Shown here: positions 13,491 through 25,400 of the stretch, piece after piece | How the letters are laid out: each line of letters starts with the position of its first letter | How positions within the stretch are numbered: position 1 is the stretch's first letter | DNA from: Eutreptiella sp. 'Long Island Sound 2002' | Taxonomy: Eukaryota > Euglenozoa > Euglenophyceae > Eutreptiales > Eutreptiaceae | Assembly (NCBI GenBank): GCA_964036045.1 | Contig: OZ038379.1 | Location: 114,789,604-114,853,603, forward strand | DNA: 64,000 nucleotides | Direction: 5' to 3' | The notes under the pieces: generated by a model | What the model saw: only the letters and a program-made list of their open reading frames with translations | What the model was told of the DNA's origin: nothing | Database searches by the model: none | Program-made: the position numbers and the translations under genes

Positions 13491-13740
13491 CATCCTAGAA
13501 AACGGCTAAAAAAAGGCTCGTTTTCACCTTACAATTGGCCACCGCATGCCACGACGGCATCGCGCACGCATTGTTGAACACCTCGTTGCGTTCTTTTGAT
13601 AGCCTAATGGCCGCTGGCAAAGAATGGCCCTCATTGAAAACTCCGAGTTGACACACGTGCAGTAGCCCTAAATTTTCACGACGATCATCCTCAAAATGGC
13701 ACAAAAACGGCCCTTCTTTGGACACTGAATTTGTTGTACA
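13491..13740 (+). repeat. Single diverged ~194-bp satellite unit
   Basis: Repeats the landmark order of the upstream satellite: TTTTCACCTTACAATTGGCC, CATTGTTGAACACC, TTTTGATAGCCTAATGG and a GACGATCATCCTCAAAA motif. It abuts a reverse-oriented 94-bp block at about 13,741, so the two satellite families are interleaved. Confidence 0.65.
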
Positions 13741-14415
13741 ACGCTGCCAATTGCCACTTCGGGGGTTGTAACGTTCATGCCGCATCTTTATTATGTTCCG
13801 CCGTTGAGACCTTTTCTCCTTTGGCACGACCAAACCGTGCCACTTCCCACTTGAGGAGGTTGTAACCGTCATGCCGCATCTTCATTGTGTTCCACCGTTG
13901 AAACCTTTTCTCCATGGGTGGGACCAAACCATGCCAATTGCCACTTGATGAGGTTGTAACTTTCATGCTGTCGCTTCATTTGGTTTCACCCAAGAGACCA
14001 TTTCTCCATGGGCAGGACCAAACCATGCCAATTGCCACTTGTCGAGGTTGTAACTTTCATGCTGTCGCTTCATTCGGTTTCACCCAAGAGACCATTTCTC
14101 CATGAACACGACAAATCAATGCCAATGGCCACCTGAGGAGGTTATAAACGTCATGCCGCAACTTTGATTTGTTCCACCGAAGGGACCATTTCTTCATGGG
14201 CAAGACCAAACCATGCAACAGGCCCCCTGAGGAGGTTGTAGTCTTCATGACGTCGCTTCATTTTGTTAGACCCTTGAGACCTTTTGTTCATGGGTAGCAC
14301 CATAACATGCCCCTTTTGAAGAATTGACAACCTTCATGCCGCTGCTTCACTTTGTCCCGGACTTCAGACCCTTTCTCCATGGGCAAATCCAACATGGCAC
14401 TTGCCACTTGGCGTT
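13741..14415 (-). repeat. 94-bp satellite, outlying reverse block
   Basis: About seven reverse-oriented monomers, separated from the main array by about 1.8 kb of 194-bp satellite. Two adjacent monomers at about 13,945-14,100 are nearly identical (CTTTCATGCTGTCGCTTCAT twice), which shows local duplication. Confidence 0.85.
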
Positions 14416-17000
14416 CTAATTGTGACACCAAATCTCCAAAGCAACCGGTCTTTCTTCCACCGTGATTTCCGATGCGCTAAGCAAGACTAGGACCCGGCTC
14501 AATCCTAGTGGTGAGTCTTGCTTACCGAGCTAGGTCCACCCTGTCGAGGGTTTACAACCCTTTTTAGGGTCCAAGGGTGAGCAAGGCATTTTAGCAAGCT
14601 ACAACGACTAGCAGCAAGCAACAGCAAGCAGCAAGCGATCCAAAATTCCTTGCGACGACATAGTGGCGCAAAACCGGCATCCAAATAGGTTACAACTTTA
14701 AAAGGGCAAATGTGCATCACGACAGACAGGTTTTGTGCCTTTTTAGGCCGTCTAGCGCGTCTTGGTGGCCGTTTTTGTGTCCAAAAATGGCCAGTTTTTG
14801 ACTATTTTTTGAGACGTTAAAACTTCAAGGGGTAAACAAGCCGTTTTTGAGCCATTTTTCAGGGCGATCGTCTTGATCTTGGAGGAACATCTCCAAAGTA
14901 ATCGATCTTCCGTCCTGGGTGATTTTCAATGCATTAAGCAACACTAGTACGCAGCTGAGTCCCGGTAGAAATCTTGATAGGAAGCAAAACCAACAGCAAG
15001 CAGCAACAAGCAGCAACAAGCAGACGCAAGAAAATTTTTTCTGTGTGCAAAGCAAATGCACATCACAACAAACAAATTTGGTTGCAAATCAAGCCGCTTG
15101 GCGTGCTCTAGGCCCAATTTAGTGTCCAAGGTTAGCCGTTTTGGAGCTATTTTCACGAAGATCAGGCTGAAAACTCAGGGTGATTGCCAGGTGTCTTGTA
15201 GGCGCCACCAATGAGTGACGATTCCACTTTCAAATAATTGCCAATGATTGTTCCACAAGGAGTGTGCCACACTGTGGTCTCTGCCATTGTTCGTTTTGAG
15301 GTGAAAATGAGGTTATTTTATCTGCTTTTAAAGCTTTTGAGCTAGAAGCAACGTGCGCGATATGTGGCCACCATGCATTAAAACGGTCTTCGCAGTAGCA
15401 CAAAGTCACCGCGAACGGATGAGCTACAGGGTTTGTGCCATTTAGTGCCGACTATTCTAGCTCGCGGCCGATGTACGTTCCCAAAAAGGCCGTTTTAGGG
15501 TTGTTTCAAGAACAACCGTGCCAAAACTTCAGAATTAGGGCCGGTGTGGCTTGTAGGTGTCACCGATGAGTGCCGTTCTTCTCTCACACCAATTGCCCCA
15601 TCGAATAACTGCAAATGGGTGTTCAGAAGGCGTGTCCCACACCGTGGAACCATGCCGCGGTTTGTCTTGACATGAAAATCAGCATTTTCTGACCACTTTC
15701 GCCAGTTTTGAACTAGCAGCAACGAACGCCAAAAAAGGCTTTATGCGGACAACATGCATCAAAACGGTCATCAAAGTCGCACATTACTACCGCGGAACAA
15801 ATGTGCATCATCCGCAACAAGGTTTGTGCCACTTCGAGCCATGTAGTGTATTTTACAGCCGATTTTGTATCCCAAAAAGGCTGTTTTTGGGTTGTTCTCA
15901 AGACGATTTTCCCGAAAGAGCAAGACATGGGCCCGTGTGTCTCATAAGGGTCAGCAATGAGTGCCATTATTCTAATCATACTGATTGGACTACTTGCCAC
16001 ATACAAGGGATAGGCCACACATGCAACCCATTCTCCACATGGCATCTAGACGTGGCTAACGCAAAGCACACTTGCCACACACATAATGCAAGGAGCCATG
16101 GTTGCAAGGAATGCTTGACATAGCATCAAAAAGTAGCAACGGTAAAGCACACTTGCCACATACAATACCCCCTTTGCAAACACTTTATATCAAATGATTG
16201 CAACTGGGTGTTTACCAAGGTGTGTGCCACACCATGGAACCATACCGTGGTTCGTTTGGAGGTGGAAATGGGCCTATTTTGGGCCGGTTTTCAAATTTTT
16301 GAGCGAAAAGCAACCATCGCCAAAAAAATCCTTAATGCGGACACCATGCATCAAACCTGTCACCAAAAATTAATGAACAAAAATGACGTGGAACAAATGT
16401 TCATCATCTACACCACTGTGGTGCCATTTTGAGCCGTCTAGTGCGGTTTACGACCAATTTAATTTCCAAAAAAGGCCGTTTTGGGTTGTTTCCGGGACAA
16501 TCGTCCTGAAAGTTCAGGACCATCGCCGGTGTGTCAAGTGGGTATCTCTGAGCAAGATTGCCAAGCTTGATTACTGTTGTGTTTTACCTAAACCACTTTG
16601 GGATGTGATGTCAAAAATTTATTGCAAGCATGTCTGACTGCTTTGTGCATGGCAAGTCTGCTTTACCTTTGCCACGTCCTAGTGTGATGCCTCAGCTTGG
16701 TTTGCATGGCTGGCCTATCCTTTTGCACATGGCGATTGTGCTTTGGCTAAGCCACTTTCTAACGTGATGTTGGGAAATCGTTGCAACCATGGCTCATTGC
16801 ATTGTGTGTGGCAAGTGTGCTTTACTTTAGCCGGGTACCAATGCAATGTTCAAAATTGGTTACCTTAGTCATAATTGTAGGGGTTGGTCGTTCTATTTTA
16901 AAAGGATGTTGTAAGCTGTTCTTGTGCGCTGATTTCCAGAAACTTAGATGCTCTTTTTATTGCTCACTGTTGGGGCATTGTGCTTCTTGAGACACAACTA
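14416..17000 (-). repeat. Degenerate ~390-bp repeat region
   Basis: Diffuse repeat, largely in inverted relation to the 194-bp satellite. A GTTTTAGGGTTGTTTC-type landmark occurs at about 15,492, 15,884 and 16,476, and each unit carries CATGCATCAAAACGGTC and a block resembling CCATTTTGAGCCGTCTAGTG. GCAGCAAGC tracts occur near 14,600 and 14,990. The region at 15,990-16,190 contains CCACATAC / GCACACTTGCCACAC subrepeats. No open frame has family resemblance. Confidence 0.55.
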
Positions 17001-17489
17001 TCAAGTTATGTCTATGCCCACGCTTCCTCAACAAGATTGCCATGATGCAACTCATTGTTGGGTGTGGGAATGGGTAAATCAAGACAATCAAGAAATGCGG
17101 GCTAAGGCCTTGTGCGACTTGCGGAGCGACTAAGGATGTAACATTTGCTAATATGAAAACATTTGGTCTAGGGAGCGTAATTGTTCACCCATTCGGCAAG
17201 CAAAATGATCTGAGTATGAAGCAAAAACGAAGGATTCCGCAAGAGCCAAGGATGGTTGCCCCACAAGTAGCGGTTTTGAGTGCAAACAACTGGCAATAGA
17301 ATATGCATGTCATTGGATGTGTGTGGCTGTGGACGATGTTGTGCAGACGGATCAATATCATGTGAGATGCAGCAGGGTAATGCGATGGCAGTGCTTGGTT
17401 GTACGACCTATTTTGGTTGTTCGTATAGCATGCTGAAGAGTGGAGGACTTGTTTGTCGCATCTGTCAAGCACCAAAATGGAGGGAACAC
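17001..17489. other. No recognisable feature
   Basis: About 490 bases with short open frames on both strands only. I see no domain, RNA fold or clear repeat in it. Confidence 0.4.
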
Positions 17490-17850
17490 AAGCAACGGGC
17501 GGGGCAAGCGAGTGGTATGGTGGCATCCACATGGGACAAGCGGCGGGCTACGCAAGTAGGCTCCAAGCAAGATAAGCACGCGCGGGGCAAGTCGGTGGTG
17601 TTGTGGCATTCACCCGGGACAAGGAGCAGGCTGAACAAGCGGGCTCCAAGGGGCCAATCAATGGGCCGGGCATGTGCGCTCCAAGGAGGACAAGTAGCAA
17701 CCTGAGCAAGCGGGGGCCAAGGAGGACAAGCGGCGGGCGGGGCACGCTAGCCACAAACAGGATAAGCAGCGTGCATGGCAAGTGGGTGGTGAAGCGGGCT
17801 CCATTGGGGACAAGCAACGGGCAGGGCAAGATGGGGCCGTTTGTCGTACT
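17490..17850. repeat. Degenerate GGGACAAG / GGGGCAAG minisatellite
   Basis: Variants of GGGACAAGCRRCGGGC, GGGGCAAG and GCGGGCTCCA recur about every 60 bp. The long overlapping frames on both strands follow from the repeat and lack domain resemblance. Confidence 0.6.
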
Positions 17851-17855
17851 TCCGA

Positions 17856-19146
17856 TTATGCCCGCGAAACCTTGGCAAGCCAATCAACGCGCGCCATTGA
17901 GCACATGTAGGTGAGGGGCGATAAGGTACCACTTGCAGCATCCCTTGTAGATGAAGAAGAGGAAGCCATGGTGCAATCCCTTGTGGGCTTATTACCCGAT
18001 GGGCTTACTGGGTCACGTTGGAACATCCCTAGTTTGAACAAGCTACCATCCGTCAACATAAGGGCATTGAACATAACCCCGTCACAAGGCACGTCATCTG
18101 TTCTTTCACCAGCAATATCTGCTCCATACTGTTTATCAACAGCGGTAACATAAAGATGATCACCAAGTGACATGTTACCACACACCCGATTTGAGAACTC
18201 GAGAACCTAACGTTGTGTGGTCTCCACAATCTCAATGTGTGTACAGTCCGCTTTAATGACTTTCAAAACATGAAGCCATTGCACTCGGCGATCCCAACGT
18301 GGAATGACGATTCCCTCTCCTTGTTCGCTGCATTGTGCATCTTGTCGCATTGCTTTTGCATCGGTGCGTGGTCCCATAAAGGTGACCTTTGTACTCACAA
18401 GAGCTTCTGCATCCAGTAGGTGTGCTACCATGACTTCACATCTATCATGGGGTATGGAAATAGTGTGGTCTTGCACATCCCACTACCATGTTGCCCCATT
18501 CTTGTCACCAACAAGCCTCACGGTGTGTACTATTGTCCACACTCGTCCCAACATACGCTCCTCTAAGCCCGTTAACTCTGGTAGATCGCGTCGCTTACCT
18601 TAGTGCTTGCCACTAGCAATGGCATTTGATGGGACTTGACCCTTCTTCGGATTGAACAAACTTCGATGGCAAGCATTACACAATCGCACATGACCTTTAC
18701 ATACAAGGTCATGGTGCAACCAATATAGCTGTGTGTCCTGTTCATCGACCGCAACATACTTGTGATACTCAAACAGAATTCCAAGGTACGATCCACATCG
18801 TCCGTTGTCAAATTTCAAAAGATCCACCTTTAAGACCTCCACTTCCTTAATTTGCCAAAACTCATGCAGTGCACGACACCCACAACGATCAATGTCCTCA
18901 CACGCTACCAATTTTTTGATGCCACTCTTTCCCTGAAGCCACGATATCCGCAGCTTGCACCGTCTCATCAATGATCGCTCGCACTAAGCCCTCCAAAGAC
19001 TCACAACTGTCCAAAGTACCTCTGGGTTGAACTGGAAATCCATCCATCCGGGTTCGCTCCCAAAACCCTCTCAGAGTGGCGATGTATGCATCAACGGCGG
19101 CCTTGAATGCCTCACCCGTGGTTTGGGTGCAAGTGGCGCTGTTCAC
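17856..19146 (-). pseudogene. Helitron-associated N-terminal protein relic (DUF6570-like)
   Basis: Reading leftward, one frame runs from 18,971 to 17,856 with three internal stops: near 18,600, a TAG at 18,483-18,485, and near 18,207. The first about 80 codons (from 19,146) are in another frame. The peptide holds LCNACHRSL, then KKGQVPSNAIASGKH and LPELTGLEERMLGRV. This matches the C-x2-C, basic, 'P..A..n', 'L..LE..lI.rv' order typical of the DUF6570-like segment at the start of Helitron polyproteins. Known Helitron proteins continue into a Rep domain, and a Rep-like relic lies just upstream on this strand, but in the wrong order for one intact gene. I read this as a decayed Helitron copy. 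The family call is by eye. Confidence 0.6.
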
Positions 19147-19460
19147 ATCTTGGATGGCATTGTTGAACTGCCGCCGTGCTAGGGGGCATCATAGCGTCCA
19201 TGTGGCCAAGTAATGGACCATCCGCTCATCCTTGAGGCTAGAAGCCCCAGTCAAGTCCCGCGGTGCCTTAGACATGAGGGAAGTATCCTTCCCGGTTGAG
19301 GAGGGAGCAAGGGGGGAAGTGGTGTGTCTTTCATTGCAAAGAAATGGGAAATATCTAAGCGTGATAGAAGGGACCATGGCACAATGCCCTATGGGCAATA
19401 GCAAGCATGCACGTCGGAACAGTGAAGGAAATGGCACTTCTCGGTGGACATTGCATCGTT
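19147..19460. other. Spacer with a shared module and short frames
   Basis: The left end (19,075-19,175 with the preceding relic) is the reverse complement of 22,430-22,530: CACGGCGGCAGTTCAACAAT and the bases after it. The rest contains overlapping 80-95-residue frames on both strands with no recognised domain. Confidence 0.45.
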
Positions 19461-19545
19461 CTAGTATTGATCTCATCTAGGCTAGAACATCTAGACTAGA
19501 ACTTCTAGGCTAGAGAGAAATTGGGTCTTCTAGCGTTTACCAAGA
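19461..19545 (-). other. Intron-like element end with GTTCTAG/CTAGAAC motifs
   Basis: On the minus strand, exon-like Helitron sequence ends at a GTAAACGCTAGAAG donor-like site followed by ACCCAATTTC and repeated TTCTAG / CTAGAAC motifs. The reverse complement of nearly the same edge, GATTGGGTCTTTTAGCG, sits immediately before another Helitron exon at about 29,950 on the plus strand. This looks like one half of a split intron. Confidence 0.55.
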
Positions 19546-20469
19546 GTTGGCGGATGCCGCTCAAAACATTTGCAATCTTCACCGCATTCTTGCTGCAATA
19601 ACCAACAACATACTTGGCCGCGGCAACTAGCATACCCTCACCTCCAAGGAGCTGGACATTTTTGTTGTTAGCATACACGTAGGCTAATCATTTGTTGGTT
19701 TCAACCACAAGTCCATCACAAGGGTGTGGCCGCCGCAACTCCCATATGACAAGAACACAACTCACACTCTCATCATTAGGGTTGAACTCAGATTCATAAT
19801 CATACATTTCAATGTTGTGGTCTGCCAGTTTGGTATGATAGGCTAAGAAGAAATGTGGACGTGTTTCTTTGCACCCTTCTCCATCGGCACGAGGCAATCC
19901 AAAAGGACACACATTCTTCTCTCCCGGTGGTGTTCCACATCTAGCATTGAGGCATCGGTGCATTTGAGTGTGCCCAAAGACCTCCGAGCCAAAGCTTGCT
20001 ATTTCTTGGACGCCTTCATGTGGATCGTTTGGCAACAGAGGCAAAAATTGCTTCTCCTCTAGCATGCGTGGGGTTTCCACCTTCTGCTCCATCCTTTCCT
20101 CATCCCAATGGTGAACGTGAGCATCCATGGCCGCACATATCTATTGATCCAAACGTGCAGCTACGGCTTACACAAGCTCCTTGTTTCCACAATCATGTCC
20201 AACAACCATGTAGGAATGCCACCCCAAGAGAGCCCATGGAAATGTATAGATCCTTGACCTTGACACCCATAACATGTGCCATGGTCCATGCAGGTGTCAA
20301 GCAGATTTTTCTTTTGATAGCATACAGCACGGTCCTTCTTTGTTTGCTTGTAACCGGGAAAACCGAACAAAACCTCAAAGAAAGCCCATACTTGTCGTTC
20401 AAAAATTAGAGTAGTCGCGGAATGACAATTGTTTTGCTGAAGCCTGGGACTTTTGGCGTTTTTAATCAA
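19546..20469 (-). pseudogene. Helitron Rep-domain relic
   Basis: Reading leftward from 20,469, one frame contains GSIHFHGLSWGGIPTWLL, which fits the Helitron Rep HxH motif. The next segment (20,128-19,688, shifted frame) contains HTQMHRCLNARC and VCPFGLPRADGEGC, the H..H..C ... C.fg.P segment that follows in Helitron proteins. It then runs through LVVETNK and KYVVGYCSKNAVKIANVLSG, equivalent to the 'LVVEtNp..l' and 'Y..gY.sK' motifs. One stop (TAA, near 19,686) and at least one frameshift interrupt it. Family and motif order are well supported by eye. The copy cannot encode an intact replicase as read. Confidence 0.7.
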
Positions 20470-21059
20470 ATGTTCCGTCCCAAAGCATTACACAACGTTA
20501 GCTGAGCTGCATTTGCAAATGCCAATGGAATGCAAGCATTCCAGACCGCCATCAACATGCCGCATCTCGAGGAGTATTTGAGAAAGGCGGGGGGGACCCC
20601 AAAGGAAACTACGCTCAACATCTTGTGCACACATTCATACCCTTATTGCGTATTTGCCATGCAACCGTATTTTTCAATATAATTCTAACTCGTATGCAGT
20701 GATGGGAAAAATGAAAGGTACGATTTTATTCTTTAGGCCACCAATACGTTGTGCAAGGTGGCACCCAGTGACATAGATAATGAGTTGTCTTTTATCTTTG
20801 TCCATGGGTGATCATAAAGCAGGCATTTCCTTGCCAGTTGCAACAACAAGCCTTGCATCTGCTTCTGAGACCACACATGGCCGCCGGATACCTATACCAA
20901 ACATTCACAACGAGGGAAAGGACAACATCAATAATCCGTCGTTGGCCTCAACCTCATTAATGCCCATTTCCCCTCATTGAATTTTATTGTTCCGGCGGTT
21001 GGCCAGAATTTCCTTGATAGATGGGACGACTTTTGGCACATTATTCCCATTGCAATTGC
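20470..21059. other. No recognisable gene
   Basis: About 590 bases between the Helitron relic and the duplicated transposon-like gene. Only short frames are present. Confidence 0.4.
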
Positions 21060-22428
21060 CTCCCTACTACCCCCCACCATCATGTGTGAACTTGTGCTCA
21101 ACATGAGGGCCCCAATGTCCTCGTTCGAGGACCCTCTCGTAACTCTACACGCTCCGTAAGTTGGAGTACCACCGGACCGTCCCCGTTGGCCCCTACTCCC
21201 GTCCAATTTGCAACGAGCGGGACTTCCAAGCACGTTGGAAGGAGTTGGTCGCCTCCGTGGAATTGGATGCCCCTATTGCCACGGTGTTGCCCAAGGCCAC
21301 CAGGATCTCATGGCGCTTCACCTCACGGGTCAAGTGCATCCTCTCCCGGCCGGGCTTGGTGCGGTTCATCAACCGCTCCTTCCCGTTGACATTCATCGTC
21401 CGGGGGGGTGCCTACCCCGTGGCCGGGGGCAACTGGACCCAACTCACCATCTCCTTGGCCGACTTCGACCGCTGGGCCCGCTCCCCCGCGGGCCTTGGGG
21501 TGTTGAGAATAGCCGATTGCGATGACCAGGCCATGCACACCCTGGGGACGTTGTGGAAGAGGAAATGGGGGGTACACCTCTCACCTAGTGCCTTTCACGT
21601 GCTCTAGTTTTGTTCTAGTTAGCCTCGGACACCGCTCGCTAGAGGCTAGGCTACACTAGACTAGAACGAACCCCTATGTCTTGTGTTTAGGTGATTCAAG
21701 AGATCATCGACCAATGGGGGGCCTCCAAGGAGGAGGCAAAGGTGATCCTCGGGGGGGATCAAGCGTGGACACGGAGGGTGACCACGGTGTCCACATGCCC
21801 CCAAGTGGGCTCCATGTTCAACGAGGGGTTTTGGAATGCCCAAACGATGACTTGGGCTATCCGGCGGACGATCGAGGGTGATGAGGCGCACTACACAGCC
21901 TTCCTCTTTGGGGCGCCTTTTTTGCAAGCCGCTGGTACCAGTATGCGGCAGATTTTGAAATTGCCACGTGCCTGGGTCGTCTTGGGCATTTTGCACTTGA
22001 CGATGGCCATGGGTCGCTTGTTGGGAGAGTTTGTCGACGGGGACACTAGGGGGGGGGGGGGGTCACCCTTTCGCTCCGTCAAAACCTGCAAGTTTCCCTG
22101 TTGGAGAGGCGTGCAGGTTGGAGCGTTTATGCGGCAGCTTCCCTTGACGAGGAAGAAACGGCCAACCATTTTGAGGTACGGCCGGATATTGCAGGGTGCC
22201 TTGGCATCGGGCCGAGCAAGGCCAGAGGCAAGGCCACCGCGAGCCTAAGGGACGTGCCGCACGCCTTGTATTGTACATATCATGGCACATACCCGTGTGC
22301 CGCAGTGGCAAAAGATTTCCGCCGTCATTGTATTTTTGGTACGGCATCATGGCATCTAATGAGCCAGGAGAATTATGTACCTGCCATATTGCAGAACATT
22401 TGGCCATTTGGGTTGGCCATGTTCTCCG
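21060..22428 (+). pseudogene. Truncated upstream copy of transposon-like gene (copy A)
   Basis: Copy A of a 1.37-kb tandem duplication, matched to 22,530-23,908 at an offset of 1,469 bp. It contains an exon 1 segment (about 21,161-21,598), a 92-bp intron and exon 2 (from 21,691), but stops about 1.8 kb short of the rest of the gene. The 14-G run at 22,049-22,062 puts the downstream sequence out of frame; 15 Gs would keep it open. The protein has no family I recognise: a basic WRFTSRVK region, ILHLTMAMGRLLGEFV, then AGWSVYAAASLDEEE. It is probably a partial duplication of the downstream gene. Confidence 0.6.
21599..21690 (+). other. Predicted 92-bp spliceosomal intron, copy A
   Basis: Starts GTGCTCTAG after codon CAC and ends TTGTGTTTAG before GTG ATT CAA. 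Both flanking exons are phase 0 and the joined frame is open. It contains one GTTCTAG and one CTAGAAC, able to pair. The stop codon read through from exon 1 lies inside the intron. Confidence 0.7.
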
Positions 22429-22432
22429 GCAC

Positions 22433-25400
22433 GGCGGCAGTTCAACAATGCCATCCAAGATGTGAACAGCGCCACTTGCACCCAATCCACGGGTGAGGCA
22501 TGCAAGGCCGCCGTTGATGCATACACCGGCTCCCTACTACCACCCACCATCATGTGTGAACGTGTGCTCAACATGAGGGCCCCGATGTCCTCGTGGAGGA
22601 CCCTCTCGGAGCTCTGCACGCTCCGTAAGTTGGAGTACCACCGCACCGTCCCCGTTGGCCCCTACTCCCGTCCAATTTGCAACGAGCGGGACATCCAAGC
22701 ACGTTGGAAGGAGTTGGTCGCCTCCGTGGAATTGGATGCCCCTATTGCCACGGTGTTGCCCAAGGCCACCAGGATCTCATGGCGCTTCACCTCACGGGTC
22801 AAGTACATCCTCTCCCGGCCGGGCTTGGTGCGGTTCATCAACCGCTCCTTCCCGTTGACATTCATCGTCCGGGGGGGTGCCTACCCCGTGGCCGGGGGCA
22901 ACTGGACCCAACTCACCATCTCCTTGGCCGACTTCGACCGCTGGGCCCGCTCCCCCGCGGGCCTTGGGGTGTTGAGAATAGCCGATTGCGATGACCAGGC
23001 CATGCACACCCTGGGGACGTTGTGGAAGAGGAAATGGGGGGTACACCTCTTACCTAGTGCCTTTCACGTGCTCTAGTTTTGTTCTAGTTAGCCTCGGACA
23101 CCGCTCGCTAGAGGCTAGGCTACACTAGACTAGAACAAACCCCTATGCCTTGTGTTTAGGTGATTCAAGAGATCATCGACCAATGGGGGGCCTCCAAGGA
23201 GGAGGCAAAGGTGATCCTCGGGGGGGATCAAGCGTGGACACGGAGGGTGATCACGGTGTCCACATGCCCCCAAGTGGGCTCCATGTTCAACGAGGGGTTT
23301 TGGAATGCCCAAACGATGACTTGGGAGGGTAGCGCTATCCGGCGAACGATCGAGGGTGATGAGGCGCACTACACAGCCTTCCTCTTTGGGGCGCCTTTTT
23401 TGCAAGCCGCTGGTACCAGTATGCGGCAGATTTTGAAATTGCCACGTGCCTGGGTCGTCTTGGGCATTTTGCACTTGACGATGGCCATGGGTCGCTTGTT
23501 GGGAGAGTTTGTCGACGGGGACACTAGGGGGGGGGGGGGGGGTCACCCTTTCGCTCCGTCAAAACCTGCAAGTTTCCCTGTTGGAGAGGCGTGCAGGTTG
23601 GAGCGTTTATGCGGCAGCTTCCCTTGACGAGGAAGAAACGGCCAACCATTTTGAGGTACGGCCAGATATTGCAGGGTGCCTTGGCATCGGGCCGAGCAAG
23701 GCCAGGGGCAAGGCCACCGCGAGCCTAAGGGACCTGCTGCACGCCTTGTATTGTACATATCATGGCACATACCCGTGTGCCGCAGTGGCAAAAGATTTCT
23801 GCCGTCATTGTATTTTTGGTACGGCATCATGGCATCTAATGAGCCAGGAGAATTATGTACCTGCCATATTGCAGAACATTTGGCCATTTGGGTTGGCCAT
23901 GTTCTCCGATAACATTTTAGAAAGCATCAACCGCTTTCAAAAACATGGCCATAACAAGCAGAGCAATGGGGGGGGGTTGTCAAGTGGAGGGGGTGGATGA
24001 GGTGTTAGGGCGTAAATGGTGGGCCATGCACAAGGATGTCGGTGTGCAAGCACAATGTATGACATGGCGGTTTGCATACTTCGACGTGTTGTGCATTGTG
24101 CACGGGGGGCCTCGCTCGCAAGTTCCATGCTCGTGCAGGGATGCCATGGACGCGGGAGGGGCCAAGGCCACATGCAGGCTTCCCTTGGACAGACTCTTTA
24201 GCATCATGTACACGGACCCAAATCAAGAATTGCCGGAGCATATCATGGAACAGGTATTTTGTCGTGCATGATAGCGATCATCTGCGGAATCGTTCTATTG
24301 TTGATCTAGGCGGCATCATCGGTCGCTAGAACATTCCTAGAGCGCCGCTAGAACACTTGCCTTTACCGTCGCTAGAACGCTGCTGCGATTTTTTGTTCGC
24401 AACGCCAAACCGCTGAGCTGGGGACCGACCTGGTGCGCCGGCGCCAACCGAAGCCCGAGCCCAAGCACAAACCCCAGCCCAAGCCCAAGCCCCAAGCCCA
24501 ATTCCAACTTCCTCCTCCTCCATTGCCACCCCCTCACCCCCTCGCCGCCAAAAAATCGCTGAAGGTGGTCAAGCCAGAGGCGGGGGTGGAGGAGGCGGAG
24601 GAGGGGGACAAGCACCAACTCAAGAGCATGCGTGGGGAGCTGCAAAGGAGGAGTTGCGGGCCGGGGGGGAGGGGGAGCGTGAGGGTTGGGCCGCCGCCTG
24701 GAGAACCTCAAGAACGGCGAAGCAGAAGGTGCACGAGAAGGGAAACAATATTCGGCACCTGGAGAGGAGCGTTAAGCGGTTTGAGGAATGGGTGGCTCGG
24801 GAGGCGAACGTGAAGGAGCAGGTGGTCGATGAGGTGGTGGTGGTGGAGGTGGTGGACATGGTGGAGGAAAAGGTGAAGGAGAGGGTGGAGGAGAAGGTGG
24901 TGGAGCGGAAGCTAACGGGGGCGGGGCAATGGCTGAGGGGTTTTTTGGGCGATTGGACGGCGAAGGCCATCATGGAGCTGCCATGGGACCCGGCCGTCCT
25001 GGCTGGCCCCCAGCCCCCAAACCTCGACCACCCCCTCTTGGTCGCCCCGGAGCCCCATCCCCCCAACCCCCGAGACGCCTTCGCCAAGGCCCTGCGGGCA
25101 ATCTTCCCCGCCCTGGACATGGAAGGCACGGTATGTTACGTGCGTTCTAGCGTTGATCTAGGGAAGCGTTCTAGCGTTGATCGAGCCAAACCGCCGCTAT
25201 TGTGGCGAGAAGGTCGCTAGAACGACGCTAGAACAGTTGCCGAGAACGCCACTAGAATACACCCGCCTCTTGTTTCTCTTCTCAGATTGTGAGCCTGCGG
25301 TCGTGTGAAGCCCACCGCTGCAGGGTGCGGGGGGAGTGGCGTGATGGGGGAGCGGGGGGGGGGGGGGCACCTCTTGGGGGCCACCGAGTTGGGCCGGATG

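Larger units (their letters stand above)
21060..23908 (+). repeat. Tandem duplication (two ~1.37-kb copies, 1,469-bp offset)
   Basis: Copy A (21,060-22,428) and copy B (22,530-23,908) match nearly throughout, including the intron. The copies are separated by a 101-bp segment (22,429-22,529). Differences are few: 14 versus 16 Gs at the homopolymer, a small insertion near 23,326 in copy B, and scattered substitutions. Copy A diverges from copy B after CCATGTTCTCCG. Confidence 0.92.

Noticed and set aside
12000-17850. Direct-repeat arrays as CRISPR
   Set aside because: Repeats are long, diverged and contiguous, without unique spacers. The context is eukaryotic.
22049-23542. Programmed ribosomal frameshifting at the G-run
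   Set aside because: The two copies need shifts in opposite directions, which argues for length error or slippage and not a conserved signal.
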